Translations under genes and position numbers: made by a program
Notes under the pieces: generated by a model
Database searches by the model: none
What the model was told of the DNA's origin: nothing
What the model saw: only the letters and a program-made list of their open reading frames with translations
Shown: piece by piece, positions 19,748 through 30,790 of the stretch
How positions within the stretch are numbered: position 1 is the first letter of the stretch
Layout: each line of letters starts with the position of its first letter
NCBI GenBank assembly: GCA_033977485.1
Contig: CM066991.1
Location: 33,291,850-33,355,849, forward strand
Direction: 5' to 3'
DNA length: 64,000 bases
Source: Hydrangea macrophylla
Taxonomy: Eukaryota; Streptophyta; Magnoliopsida; Cornales; Hydrangeaceae

Positions 19748-20850
19748 TTAGGTCGAGGAATAGTCGGGCTTTTCCAGTTGGATGAGCTCGACCTCTGGTT
19801 GGAAATCCTCTAAGAACGGTTTTAACCTTTGGCCATTGACCTTGAAACTTCCGTCGTTCTTAGGATTAAATAACTCGACGGCCCCATGTGGAAAGACAGA
19901 TTTGACTATGAAAGGTCCTGTCCACCGAGATCGGAGTTTTCCTGGGAAGAGGTGAAGGCATGAATCGTATAATAAAACTTTCTATCCTGGCTCGAAAGAT
20001 TTTCAAAAAATCGTTCTATCATGGCGAGCCTTCAACCTTTCCTTGTGAAGTTTAGCATTGTCGTATGCATCTCGGCGGATTTCTTCCAGTTCAGCCAAAT
20101 GGAGTTTCCGGAGGTGACCTCCCTCTTTAATGTCGAAGTTTAGTGAGCGTGTCGCCCAAAATGCTTTGTGCTCGATTTTGACAGGAAGGTGACATGCTTT
20201 GACGTAAACTAACCTGTATGGGGACATCCCCAGATTTGTCTTAAACGCAGTGCGGTATGCCCATAGAGCATCAGTCAGTTTAGACGCCCAGTCTTTTCTG
20301 TTGAAACTAACCGTCTTTTCTAGTATATGCTTGATTTCACGGTTAGCCAACTCTGCCTACCCATTTGTTTATGGGTGGTAGGCTAGAGCGATCTTGTGAT
20401 TCACCTTGTATTTCTTGAGTAGTGATTCCAAAGGCCTATTGCAAAAGTACCTGCCTTGGTCACTTATTAATGCTTTTGGGGTTCCGAAACATGACAGGAT
20501 ATTTTCCTTAAGGAAGGACATCACTATTTTGTGGTCATTGCGTCTCTTCGGTATTGCTTCTACCCATTTTCATACATACTCCATAGCTAGGAGTATGTAT
20601 TCACAGTTATTAGATTTAGGAAACGGGCCCATAAAGTCTATGCCCCAACAATCGAATATTTCAATTGTGATGATGGGAGTTAAGGGCATAGAATTCCTTT
20701 TCAAAATTGTACCAAGCTTTTGACAGCGTTGGCACGATTTACAAAAAGCATAGGCATCTTTGAACACAGTGGGCCAATAGAAGCCATTGTGTAGGACTTT
20801 ATTTGCGGTCTTTTGGGAGGCAAAAATGGCCACCGCAGGCTTCAGAATGA
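19748..20850 (-). pseudogene. Integrase of element A
   Basis: The zinc-binding part (CGGHF then CKSCQRCQ, about 20845-20720) leads into the catalytic core: [12 protein letters not shown] with the first Asp, an ISDQG segment with the second, and the [10 protein letters not shown] segment (20350) with the Glu. The C-terminal domain ends DYSST at 19748. Two glutamine codons before the Glu motif are now TAA and TAG, and further stops and a frameshift occur at 20570 and near 20820. The intact protein would insert element DNA into chromosomes. No chromodomain follows, as expected for Athila-like elements. Confidence 0.85.
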
Positions 20851-22660
20851 CAGGAGGTCAAAATTATAGTTATGTCATCATTCGGGATGCAACGACTGAT
20901 GACCTGATCAGCACAATACTTAAATAAGTAAGGGTTATCGAAAAAGAAATGACGTGCGAATGAAAGGAACCTTTTCTTATCTTGATTTTACCAATGACTA
21001 GGGGTCTCTCCTGTAACAAGGTAATTTATTATATCTGTGTACCAAGGTAAACTGGAAATAGCCATCAGTTGCTCATCTGGGAATTCATCTTTTATTGGTA
21101 CGGGCTCAGTGTTGTCAGTAAATGTCAACCGAGATAAATGGTCGGCGACTACATTCTCTACTCCTTTTTTATCCTTGATTGTGATATCAAATTCTTGGAG
21201 TAGGAGTATCCAGCGGATGAGCCTCTATTTCGCATCTTTCTTAGATAACAGGTACTTGAGGGCCGAGTGGTCTATAAAACAGATGATTGGGGACCCTATC
21301 AGATAAGACCTGAATTTGTCCAGAGCGAAGACTATTGCCAGTAGCTCTTTCTCGGTGGTTGTATAGTTTATTTGAGCTTCGTTGAGTGTTCGGATGGCAT
21401 AGTATATTACATAGGTCGTATTATCCTTCCTCTATCCTAGGACTGCACCAATGGCGTAATCACTAGCATCCCACATTAGTTCAAATGGTAAACCCCAGTT
21501 GGGTGCCTGTATTATTGGTGCGGAGGTAAGGTGTTCCTTTAGTACGTCAAAAGATGTTTGACAGTTATCTGACCACTCGAAAGGTGCGTCTTTGGCTAAG
21601 AGTTGGCACAGTGGTCGAGAGATCGCACTAAAATTTTGGATAAAGCGACGATAAAATCCTGCGTGTCCCAGAAAAGAGCGGATGTCTTTAACTATACAAG
21701 GGACCGGTAAGTTAGAGATAATATCAATTTTCGCTTTATTGACTTGGATACCTTTATCAGAAATAATGTGGCCGAGGATAATTCCCTTGGTCACCATGAA
21801 GTGACATTTTTCCCAATTTAGTACTAAGTGTTTGTCCTCTCATCTCGCTAACACATTCTCAAGGTTTTCCAGGCAGTTATCGAAACTATGGCCAAACACT
21901 GAGAAGTCGTCCATAAAGACCTCGAGTGTCTATTCGACCATATCAGTGAATATGCTTAACATGCACCGCAGAAAAGTAGCAAGTGCGTTGCATAAGCCGA
22001 AGGGCATACGACTATAGGAGAATGTACCGAACGGACACGTGAATGTTGTTTTCTCCTGATCTTCTAGAGCAATTTTGATTTAGTTGTACCCACTATATCC
22101 GTCCAAGAAGCAATAAAATTTATGACCCGCCACTCTTTCTAGAATTTGATCCATGAATGGTAATGGAAAGTGGTCTTTTCGGGTCACAGTATTTAACTTT
22201 CGATAATCAATACACATTCGCCATCCAGTGGGGACGCGTGTTGGTACTAATTCGCTGTCTTTGTTTGGGATAACTTTTATACCAGCCTTTTTGGGAACCA
22301 CCTGGGTTGGACTAACCCAAGGGCTGTCAGAGATAGGATATATAATCCCAATGTCTAGAAGTTTTAGCACTTCCTTTTTAACGACTTCTTGCATGTTGGG
22401 ATTCAGACGCCTCGACATTTGTCGCGAAGGTCATCTAGACATATCTTATGGGTGCAAATAGATGGGCTTATGCCTTTTAGGTCGGCAATAGTCCATCCCA
22501 ATGCTCCCTTATGTTGTTTGAGCATTTGAATTAACTTATCCTCTTGTTCAGAGTTCAACATGGCTGAGACTATAACTGGATAAGTCTTTTCAGTCCCCAG
22601 AAAAGCGTATTTGAGCTCTTTTGGAAGCTCCTTTAATTCTAAATCGGGAAACTGAAAGTT
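20850..22660 (-). pseudogene. Reverse transcriptase and RNase H of element A
   Basis: RT motifs are visible in order: RMCIDYRKLN and the PLPFMDQ region (22230-22140), FLDGYSGYN (22095) ending in a CAA-to-TAA stop, MPFGL, and the catalytic [11 protein letters not shown] (about 21920). Next come [15 protein letters not shown] and the RNase H start [11 protein letters not shown] (21450), then an RNase H part near 21280-21100. Several C-to-T stops (22080, 21940, 21850) and frameshifts break it. The segment 22440-22660 is the inter-domain region after protease (ALGWTIADLKGISP). Confidence 0.85.
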
Positions 22661-24025
22661 CTAAGGCATAGTTAACTTCATTTTTGGAGGCAAGGGTTCA
22701 TATGGGGTGACCCACGTGCATTCAGCTCTATCTTCCTCTTTAGTTTCCATCATGAGGCAGGCATGATTTAGGGCAGTGTCCAATAGAGTTGAATCATTAG
22801 GTTTGTAGACTGCGTCAAATTGTGACACTACTACTTCCAAAGGATCTTTATAGTCAACAAGATCAGCCTTATCTTCGATGACCGTTTCGATGAAGTTAAC
22901 TTCTTCTTCATCCTCATATTCTTCAGGTCGGGGATTTGAGAATATCTTGACATGTAAGGTCATGTTCCCAAATACGATGGTCATGATACCACTTCTTATT
23001 TTGATCGTGGCATCTATAGTGTTGAGGAATGGACGTCCAAAAATCACCGGGATTTGTGAACATGGATTAGATACGGGTTCGGTATCCAATATCACAAAAT
23101 CGACCGGAAAGACAAAAGTGTCTATCTGTACCAGAATGTCCTCCAGTATTCCTCTAGGATACTTGACGAACCTATCTACCAGTTGCAACGCAACTCGGGT
23201 GGGTTTGAGTTCACCCAACCCTAGTTGTTTATATACTAAGTATGGCAACAGGTTTATACTCGCTCCTAGATCAAGGAGTGCATTGTCTATCCTTTGATTT
23301 CCAATTCGACACGAGATAGTTAGAGTACCAGGGTTTTTAAGCTTTGGAGGCAATTCATTTTGGATGATTGCGCTTGCTTGACAGGCTACATAAGCGTGTT
23401 TCTTCACACTTTGCCTCCTCTTGACCGTGCATAAGTCTTTGAGGTACTTAGCATAGGCCGGCACTTGTTTGATTGCATCAAGGAGTGGAAGATTGATTTT
23501 GACTTGTTTGAACAGTTCCAAGAACTCCTGATTCTTTGCCTCATTTTGGGGTTTCTTAAGCCTTTGAGGGTAAGGCGCAGGGAAAGGGCATTTGGGTAAT
23601 TCGTTACTGGCAAGCTCCTTTTCGGGCCTTCTCTCAACTTCTTCTACTCGTTTAGGAGCTTCATCTTTTTCAACCAATGGTTCATTATTATTGAGTTGCT
23701 CATCTTCCAGAGTAGATGGTTTGCTCTTAGTCACTACTTCCTCTTCTTCATATTCCGTAGGAGTAGAGTGAGGCATGTTTTGCCCTATGACCTTACCGCT
23801 TCTCAGAGTTGTCACGGCTTTGGCATGTTCATGGTTATTGGGACCATTGTTGAATCCCTTAGGATTTGGAAGTGGTTGAGCAGGAAACGTGCCACTCGAA
23901 CCCTCTTGTCGTGCATCCATCCTCTCTAATGTCGTAGACATCTTGCTCATCATTTGAATTAACTGTTGTGTTAAATTCGTGTTAGAGAGTGGATCTTCCT
24001 TTTGCACCTTTTTGTGAGGTGGCAC
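22661..24025 (-). pseudogene. Gag-Pol linker and aspartic protease of element A
   Basis: An open frame of 454 codons covers the C-terminal gag linker and protease. The active-site region reads LLDLGASINLLP, with Leu where retroviral proteases have Ser or Thr. The same LG pair occurs in element C, so it is a lineage feature and not a lesion. A downstream ILDTEP and IFGRPFL (flap and second hydrophobic motif) follow. A long Glu-rich, Lys-rich linker (23750-23560) precedes protease. A stop at 22661 separates it from RT. Upstream, 24026-24300 is the same linker in a shifted frame. Confidence 0.85.
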
Positions 24026-24300
24026 GTAAACATTTGGCTATTGATTATTAGAGGGTTGAGCTTGGTTGTAATTTTTTAATCTATTTTGATGGAATGGCTG
24101 GGACTGCCTGTTGTATTGCCCTTGATATTGATTGTTGTTACTGTAGGGTTGTTATTGTTGATATTGGTTTTGTGTCCCAGCATCGTTTTTCCAATCAAAC
24201 CCGGGGTGATTCCATCGATTGTTATTACTTTGCGAATTATAATTGTTGTAGGAATTCCCCGCCCCCTATACCCTTGCATGGCATTCATTTCCATGGGGGG

Positions 24301-25308
24301 TTATTCTTGAAAATATGGCACATTAGGACAGTATTGATTAGTGTGTCCCAGCATGTTGCATGTGCTGCATGGTTCTTCAGGCAAAACCTGCCTAGAACTC
24401 TCTCCTTTCATTCCCAACTCTTCTACTTTCTTAACTAGTTCTTCATACTTATTCATCAGATGATCCTCACTTTTTAGTTGGTATAAACTTTTCTCTTCCA
24501 CATAGGATATCTGTGAGCGTGGGACATCTTCTGAGTTCGACCACTCATGGGCATGTTCAGCTAACCACTCAAAATGAGCTTCAGCTTCTTCAGTGTTTTT
24601 GCGAAGAAATGGCCCTGAACTCATGGTCTCGACCAACTTTTTAGTTTCACCATTTAACCCTTCATAAAAGTAGCTTATGGTTCGCCATTTCTCGTACCCA
24701 TGATGTGGACATGATAGAAGCAAATCCTTGAAACGCTCTCAAGTTTGGGTGAAAGTTTCATTGCTCTTTTGTTTGTAAGAGTTTATTTGTCGTTTAAGCT
24801 CGGTGGTCATGCGAGGTGGAAAGAATTTCTTTAGGAAAGCAGTGTTCATCGTATGCCAAGTGTAGATTGAATTTTGCTTTAAGGTGAGTAACCACGCTTT
24901 TGCTTTATCCTTCAGGGTGAAGGGAAATAGCATTAGACGTGTCACGTCTATGGGATAATTCTGTGAGAAAGTTTTACAAACATCCTCAAAGTCCTTGACA
25001 TGTAGATACGCCTTCTCGCTCTCCATTCCATGGAAGGTAGGAAGGAGTTGAATCATTCCATTGCGAAATTGAAATTCGCCAGCATGAGGTGGAATGAGAA
25101 TACAAGAAGGTGTTGAAGTATGTTCAGGTGTCATGAGATTGCACAAAGGACGAAATGAATCGTCGATTGGTATAACCACATTATCACCGTTTTCACTTTG
25201 ATTATCGGCCATAGAATCAATAGGTGTAGCTATGGGATTAATAGAACTAGATGAATCGGATGAATAGAGTGGGTTTCCGTAAGTTCGTTCAAAGGAATTG
25301 TCGGACAT
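24301..25308 (-). pseudogene. Gag of element A, one nonsense codon
   Basis: The frame starts MSDNSFERTYGNPLYSS and carries the plant gag (retrotrans_gag) domain with FPFTLKDKAKAWLLTL and FLKKFFPPRMT. A TGG has become TGA at 24739-24741, after which the same frame continues (ERFKDLLLSC) to an intact zinc knuckle, CSTCNMLGHTNQYC (CX2CX4HX4C), near 24365. It stops at 24301. Gag forms the particle that packages element RNA. The single TGG-to-TGA change is a typical methylated-cytosine transition. Confidence 0.88.
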
Positions 25309-25412
25309 AAAGGGAAAGACCCTAAGTAGTTTTTAATCTAAAGAATAAAAGAAAAAAAAACAGAAAGAGATAAGGATAGATTGAGGTAATCTAAGCGTTA
25401 GCTTGTCGCCCT

Positions 25413-25429
25413 CCCCGGCAACGGTGCCA
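25413..25429 (-). other. Primer-binding site of element A (tRNA-Asp type)
   Basis: On the minus strand TGGCACCGTTGCCGGGG follows the LTR after seven bases. It matches the 3' end complement of plant aspartate tRNA except for one base, as is usual in Athila-like elements. Confidence 0.85.
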
Positions 25430-26089
25430 AAAACTTGACATGAGAATTTTTCTGTGTGCTTGTGTGATATACCCAAGTGTAGGCAATCATGCAAGTAGTA
25501 AACTGGTTAAGACCAGGTCGATCCCACAGGGAAGGCGTTAAACTAAATACCTAGATTAAACTCTAAAAAAGAAAACAAAAATTCAATATTTTAAAGAAAA
25601 TGTAGAACACAAAGTTCCACAGTTTATCAACTACTAAAGATAAAGCAAGTAAACTAGATTAAACTAATTACTAATTAAAGCGATGATTTAAAACGTTTTT
25701 CTTAGTAAAAGGGAACATTGGGATTACACGAATCCACAGCAACCTAGCCATCTACCATGCAATTACGTTGATGCTCAATGGAGTACATTTTCTACAGTAT
25801 TCCGTATTTCTCTTAGGATAAAGAATCTATAGTCCTTTCATGCCCGGGACTATGTCATCGCAATTAAGTTTGAAATACATACAAGCGGTTTAAAATAATA
25901 GTTAAGACTCGCACCTCCAATAGTGTTAGCATTGAGGGTGGTTTGCAAATTGTATTGAAGAAAAATACCTTAAGGCTTTAAGTTTACAGACTGCTTTGAC
26001 AAACTGAGCGTTTGGGGACAGTTTGATAACAAATCAGTAAAGCAGAAAGTCTAGGAATACTGCATAGAATGTTCTCGAGAATCAGAGGG

Positions 26090-26211
26090 TTCGATCGATC
26101 GACGCGCTTTCGATTGATCAAACATCTTCGTCCCTCGATCGATCGAACTGTCTTCGATCGATTGACAATGTCTCTGGTTCGATCGATCGAACTAACTTCA
26201 ATCGATCGAAC
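26090..26211 (-). promoter_or_regulatory. TCGATCGA array, downstream cluster, 5' LTR A
   Basis: Six copies or variants of TTCGATCGATCGAAC, the counterpart of 13147-13269. Confidence 0.75.
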
Positions 26212-26703
26212 ACAGGAATTATTATGCTGCATGGCAGAGGCTTGAGATCACGGTTTCATCGTGATCTCCCAACCTGGGGACTACTCAGACATGGTCTGGA
26301 GTGTCACAGAATTGTTTTTAATGTAAAGATTCATTAAGGATGTGTTTGTTTGCGTTTTAAACATGAAAATTATAACAACTAATGGTGTAACCGTATATAA
26401 CATGCAAAACTACGTGATAACGGATTAAACTACTCTAAACTACGTGCAGAATGTAAATAAACAATAAAGGAGTAACCTGGAATGAAGAACTATTGATTAA
26501 ACTAAGAGAATCTAAGCTACAATACCAATAGTCTTTGAAAACCTACAAAACAATGGAGAAAACTCTCTCTCTATATAAAAACTGATGAAAAAGTAATGTG
26601 TCCCCCTTTAGGACGTATACAAAACTAATATATATACTTAAACCTAATGCTAGGGTTCCAAGTCTATCACTGCTGCGTGCGCGTAAAATCTGATAAAAGC
26701 CAT

Positions 26704-26817
26704 GTTCGATCGATCGAACATTTCTCGATCGATTGAACGTCTGGGATATTCGATCGCTTGAGCTTCTCTCGATCGATCGAACCTTCGATCGATCGAATGT
26801 TCTTCAATCGATCGAGG
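26704..26817 (-). promoter_or_regulatory. TCGATCGA array, upstream cluster, 5' LTR A
   Basis: Six copies of the TTCGATCGATCGAA type, upstream of TATA-like runs at 26628-26638 and near 26572. Confidence 0.75.
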
Positions 26818-27146
26818 TTCACTTTTCATCCTTTAGTTGTCTTCATTGAAATTCAGCACTTCCTTTTATCTTTCTCATCCAATTCTTCACACGACAACAG
26901 TAACCTGCACGAATAACCACTAAAACAACACCACTTATTATAGTTTAATCAAATTGTGTACAAACTGGCGTTGTAATTCAAATTGCAGATAAATAAAGGA
27001 ATTGTAAACTAAATTGGTACATTTTCTTCTTTTAGCGCGGTTGTATTTTACAAATACCCCCGCTTGTCACAATGCCCTGTATTTTCAATAATTATCTATG
27101 CAGAGAGATTTCATATACTTTCCTTAACCCTACTTGAAATTCAACC

Positions 27147-27345
27147 TTCGATCTATCAAAGTCTTTTCGAGCGATCGAACTTTTCTAGAGTTCAAGCGAT
27201 CAAACCCTTTTCGAGCGGTCGAAACCCTGCCGACATAAATTTAATACATGGTCCCCACTTTAATCAATCAAACTATCTTCAATCGATCAAACCTGACTGA
27301 TCTGCCCTCGAGCGATCGAACTACCTTCGATCGATCGAACGTGTA
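27147..27345 (+). promoter_or_regulatory. TCGATCGA-type array, upstream cluster, B'
   Basis: About nine copies of the TTCGATCGATCGAAC type with variants such as TTCGAGCGATCGAAC and TTCAATCGATCAAAC. The cluster lies upstream of the TATA run at 27485-27540. Confidence 0.7.
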
Positions 27346-27484
27346 ATCATCAAAATTCCCAGGTTTCATGCAAACATAGCCACCTGCCCATCCATCCCCT
27401 CTATATAAACCTTGAGCTCTTGTGTGTGTGAGGTTTGCTGAACCTTTGTGATTTGAGAGGGTTGTGAGTGCTTGTGTTTCATAT

Positions 27485-27566
27485 ATATATATACATATAC
27501 ATATATTATACACAAACATCCATATATATACATATATATATTCTGTGAGAGAGAGAGAGAGAGAGG
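27485..27566 (+). promoter_or_regulatory. TATA run and GA tract, B' LTR
   Basis: Repeated TATATATA and CATATA units are followed by a GA repeat (27546-27566). The arrangement is repeated in LTR B and fits a promoter with a purine-rich leader. Confidence 0.5.
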
Positions 27567-27829
27567 GTAAAACACAAGAAAAAGAACCAGAAGAAGAAGA
27601 GAAAGAGAAGGAGAGGCAGAGATGAAGAGAGGAGCAGAGAGAGGAAGGAGGAAGCCATTAGAGGCCATTGAAGCTTTGAAACTCAAGCCAAACGCACCCT
27701 AAGTGAGTTTTTACTCACTCGGTCTCTTTATTATAATGTTTTACAAGCTTTTGGTATGATTAGACGTGTTAAAAATGTCCCTAAGATGTTTATATATATG
27801 TTGTTCAGAATTTGTTGGAGAAGACGACT

Positions 27830-27935
27830 CTTGAGCGATTGAACAGAGTTCAACCGATCGAAGGTTCAATTGATCGAAGAGAAACTTTTATCTTTCCTCA
27901 ATCGATCGAAATGGTTTCAATCGATCGAGACTTAT
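27830..27935 (+). promoter_or_regulatory. TCGATCGA-type array, downstream cluster, B'
   Basis: Six degenerate copies (GAGCGATTGAAC, CAACCGATCGAAGG, CAATCGATCGAAATG) lie downstream of the TATA run. Confidence 0.65.
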
Positions 27936-28235
27936 AGAACATGGTTTAGTTCTTTTGTTTATTATATATGAGGTTCGAATGTTTGATTCTCGATTCGGAC
28001 TTCTATTATACAACTTTGGGTTGATCAGGGATAATGTGACAACACAAGTAAGTATGGTTAAGAATAATGGATTAATGAGATGACGTTAGATACTATGTGA
28101 TTTATATCTAAGTTCGATATCCATTCATTTTATTCAGAGTAGTCAGGCTACATGGGGTTGTCATGTAATCGTTAGCAGTACTAACGTTAAGTAGGTTGGA
28201 TAAGTTATGGAAGGAGAACGGGAATGTATACTGCT

Positions 28236-28760
28236 TGATCATAAGTACGCGATAGACAGATGAAGTTGTCTATGATATGCGGTGAACCTTGATCATAAGT
28301 ATACGGTAGACAGACATAGTATCTACGACTTGCGGTGAGCCTTAATCATAAGTACGCGGTAGACAGACGAAGTTGTCTATGACATGCAGTGAACCTTGAT
28401 CATAAGTACGTAGTAGATAGACATGTGTGTCTATAAATTGTGGTACAGTAAATATGGCATGCTCTGAACCTTGATCATAAGTACGCGGTGGACAGACGAA
28501 GTTGTCCATGACATGCGGTGAACCTTGATCATAAGTACGCGGTAGATCTGACGAATAGTCATGGCAATAGATTTGATGTGTCGATGGTTGAAGCGTTAAA
28601 TCCCTGATATGCAGTGGACTGTGCATATGTTCTTAAAAGCGGGGGATGGACTGATGTATTATCTACGACTTGCAGTGTATGAGATATATGACCTCTATGA
28701 CTTACGGTGTTACACGGTAGAAGGTATCTATGACTTGCGGTGACGCAGTAGACAGAGCAT
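28236..28760 (+). repeat. Tandem repeats in B' LTR
   Basis: At least six units of about 55 to 60 bases contain TTGATCATAAGTACGCGGTA and a CTATGACATGCGGTGA block. Units become degenerate after 28560. LTR B carries a different but similarly placed array (42040-42320), so this part of the LTR evolves quickly. Confidence 0.8.
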
Positions 28761-29300
28761 TGGCGTATCCAGGAGTTTTACAATCAAGTTTGTTCCAAGA
28801 ATCAGTAATGTGCTGAGGTTGTTATTAACAAGACGATAAGGGTTGAGTAAGCGATGTTGGAATACAGAGAAAGATACTATTGTAACGCTATATATTAGAC
28901 ACATCAATAACTTGTTATACATTATATCATTGATACCCTATGAGTTTCTATTCACTCAGCTCTCAGTAAGCTGACGGCCGTTATTTCCTGGACATTCCCC
29001 GTCCAGACTACTCTATCTTTAATACTACAGGTGATGGAGCTTATGACGAAGGCTACTGATAAGCGACGGATAGTGTATATCCGAAAGTGCTAATAAGAGT
29101 AGTTATACATGTTTACCTCCCTAATTATAAATATGTGTGCTTATTTCAATACAATTGCATAAATAAGACGTTACTACTAATATTTGCATAAGTGCGTTAT
29201 TTTGCAGAATATAAAAGCATAAGGAAAATGAAGTGAATGATGGTGCAGGAGAGAAAGTTGATTAGAAGAATAAAAAGAAGAAGATCCTGAAAATTGAGCA

Positions 29301-29412
29301 TGACCGTTCCCAACAAAATAGCAAGACCGATCATGACCATGACCGATCGCGAAACATATGTAGGACCGATCACAGCCAGGACCGGTCCTGAAACATCGGC
29401 AGGACAGGTCAC
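29301..29412 (+). promoter_or_regulatory. GACCGGTC palindrome array, LTR C
   Basis: Seven copies of GACCGGTC or one-base variants (GACCGATC, GACCGTTC, GACAGGTC) are spaced about 13 to 30 bases apart. The cluster ends 52 bases before the TATA box. The block aligns with the internal cluster at 37711-37824, sharing AAACAYATGTARGACCG and CACGCTCT-type spacers. Confidence 0.75.
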
Positions 29413-29464
29413 GCTCTTCAGAATTGCGGGAAACAGAGATTTTTGGCTTTAAAATTCCTAAACC

Positions 29465-29472
29465 TATATATA
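29465..29472 (+). promoter_or_regulatory. TATA box, LTR C
   Basis: TATATATA in the context CCTATATATACTA, downstream of the palindrome cluster, is a good core promoter candidate. Confidence 0.6.
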
Positions 29473-30593
29473 CTAGGATAGATCGTACATAAATGATACA
29501 ATATACATTAGATACAAGTTTTAGAGCAGATGTAGGAGATCCTAGGGTTCTTAAAACCCTAGTTTGATTCAAGCACATATTTGAAGATTGCAAGCCTAAA
29601 TTGAAGATTTCTTTTTAATATAAGTGTTCTACATTCTCTTAATACAGGTTTTTCTTAGTTCATATTCAGATTCTACTTCCCAGTTCTGTTTTGTGATTGT
29701 TTTTATTATGATTTTCATTAATACAATGTTTAGATTCAATTTCGCTATGTTAGGCTAAAATCTTAGTTAGGAAAGAGCAATAAAACGGTAAATAACTTAA
29801 TTTCCATGCATGTTTTAATTGGGCAACCTAAAATCTGAAGATCAATGGATGTTTAAGTAAAGTTTCATAGGATTTTATGTTCTCTAATATGAATAATGTT
29901 AACGAGCATGACGTTAATGGATCTTAACTTGAATTTTCAACAGTTTGTGAACTTGCTTCATGGTTGTAGTTTAGATTAGATTAGTTAATTTATTTTCAAG
30001 TACAATAGAGTAGTTTTCACCATAAATCATGCTCATAAGCAATCTGCCCGTATTTCATTAAAAGGGGAAAATTGAACTAGTTTCATATCTTTACACCGGT
30101 CAAAAGGTATTTTATTATTTTAGTTGAACCTATACACTAGAGGCATGACTTTGGATGATTGGGAGTGTCGTATCTTTCCTTAGGCATGGAATTTAAGGAG
30201 TTTACTGTGGATTTGCGATTTCCTAGCACTTTTCTCGTATTTAAAAGTAACATAATTTAATTCGCTGAATTAATAAATTTTAATTAGTAGTTTTAGTTGG
30301 TAAGTAAATTTTCATTAGTTTAAATCACACATCTATTTATTCAATAGTCTTGATAATTCTCATAGCTCACACTAGTTTATAATTTTACTTTAATTTGCAA
30401 ATTAGTTTAAAGCAACCTTAGAAATCACCTTTTCCTTTATTTTTAATACTAATAAACTCAATAAAATTAATCAATTCAAATTATTCCTTTCCCTTGGGTT
30501 CGACCTAGGCTTACTAGAAATATATTACTTGAACGATCACCTATACTTGGGTGTAGCATTTAGAAGTGCACAATGTTATTCGTGTCAAGTTTT

Positions 30594-30611
30594 TGGCGCC
30601 GTTGCTGGGGA
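30594..30611 (+). other. Primer-binding site of element C (tRNA-Asp type)
   Basis: TGGCGCCGTTGCTGGGGA matches the Athila-type site with one change (C to T) in the second half. Confidence 0.88.
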
Positions 30612-30790
30612 AAGGCAATTTGCTTAATTTTATTTAGTTTATTAGCTTCTTTACTTTTCTTGTTTTACGTACGACTACACCTTTCATGTCATATAACTCC
30701 AACGAAGGAATCTTTCAATAAATACAAATTTATAACAATTCCTCCGATTCTTCTGTTAATCGAATAGTTACACCTCAACACTCTGACCCA

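Larger units (their letters stand above)
12491..27069 (-). mobile_element. A: Athila-like Ty3/gypsy retrotransposon
   Basis: A complete 14.6-kb element on the minus strand with two LTRs of about 1.64 kb. Reading 5' to 3' on the minus strand, the order is LTR (27069-25436), tRNA-Asp type primer site, gag, protease, RT/RNase H, integrase, two acidic small frames, a palindrome-flanked internal promoter, ORF2, a long 3' UTR, PPT and LTR (14127-12491). The LTRs look about 97 percent identical by eye, and the coding frames carry many stops. It lies 2 bp inside the 5' end of the B' LTR. Athila-type assignment rests on the DLGA protease, the primer site, the extra ORF after pol and the lack of a chromodomain. 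Confidence 0.9.
25436..27069 (-). repeat. 5' LTR of element A
   Basis: The LTR is 1634 bp and aligns along its full length with 12491-14127. It carries the same two TCGATCGA clusters (26090-26211 and 26704-26817). Differences between the copies are mainly single transitions, several of them inside the palindromes. Confidence 0.92.
27070..29056 (+). repeat. B' LTR (Ty3/gypsy, B family), split by A and C
   Basis: The start (ATGCCCTGTATTTTCAATA) matches the LTR B start at 43530 on the opposite strand, and the end (ATGGAGCTTATGACGA) matches 41735-41748. The first seven bases are at 12484-12490, separated by element A. The last roughly 330 bases are missing because element C inserted at 29057. 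It carries two palindrome clusters around a TATA run and a tandem repeat block. Whether B' was a solo LTR or a full element cannot be seen here. Confidence 0.75.
29057..30587 (+). repeat. 5' LTR of element C
   Basis: The LTR is about 1531 bp, starting TGATAAGCGACGG where B' homology ends and ending CGTGTCA seven bases before the primer site. It has a GACCGGTC cluster (29301-29412) and a TATA box (29465-29472). The start is inferred from the break in B' homology, since the 3' LTR is outside the window. Confidence 0.8.

Noticed and set aside
22661..24025. DLGA in place of DTGA in the protease as a lesion
   Set aside because: Element C has the same DLGA, so it is a lineage feature.
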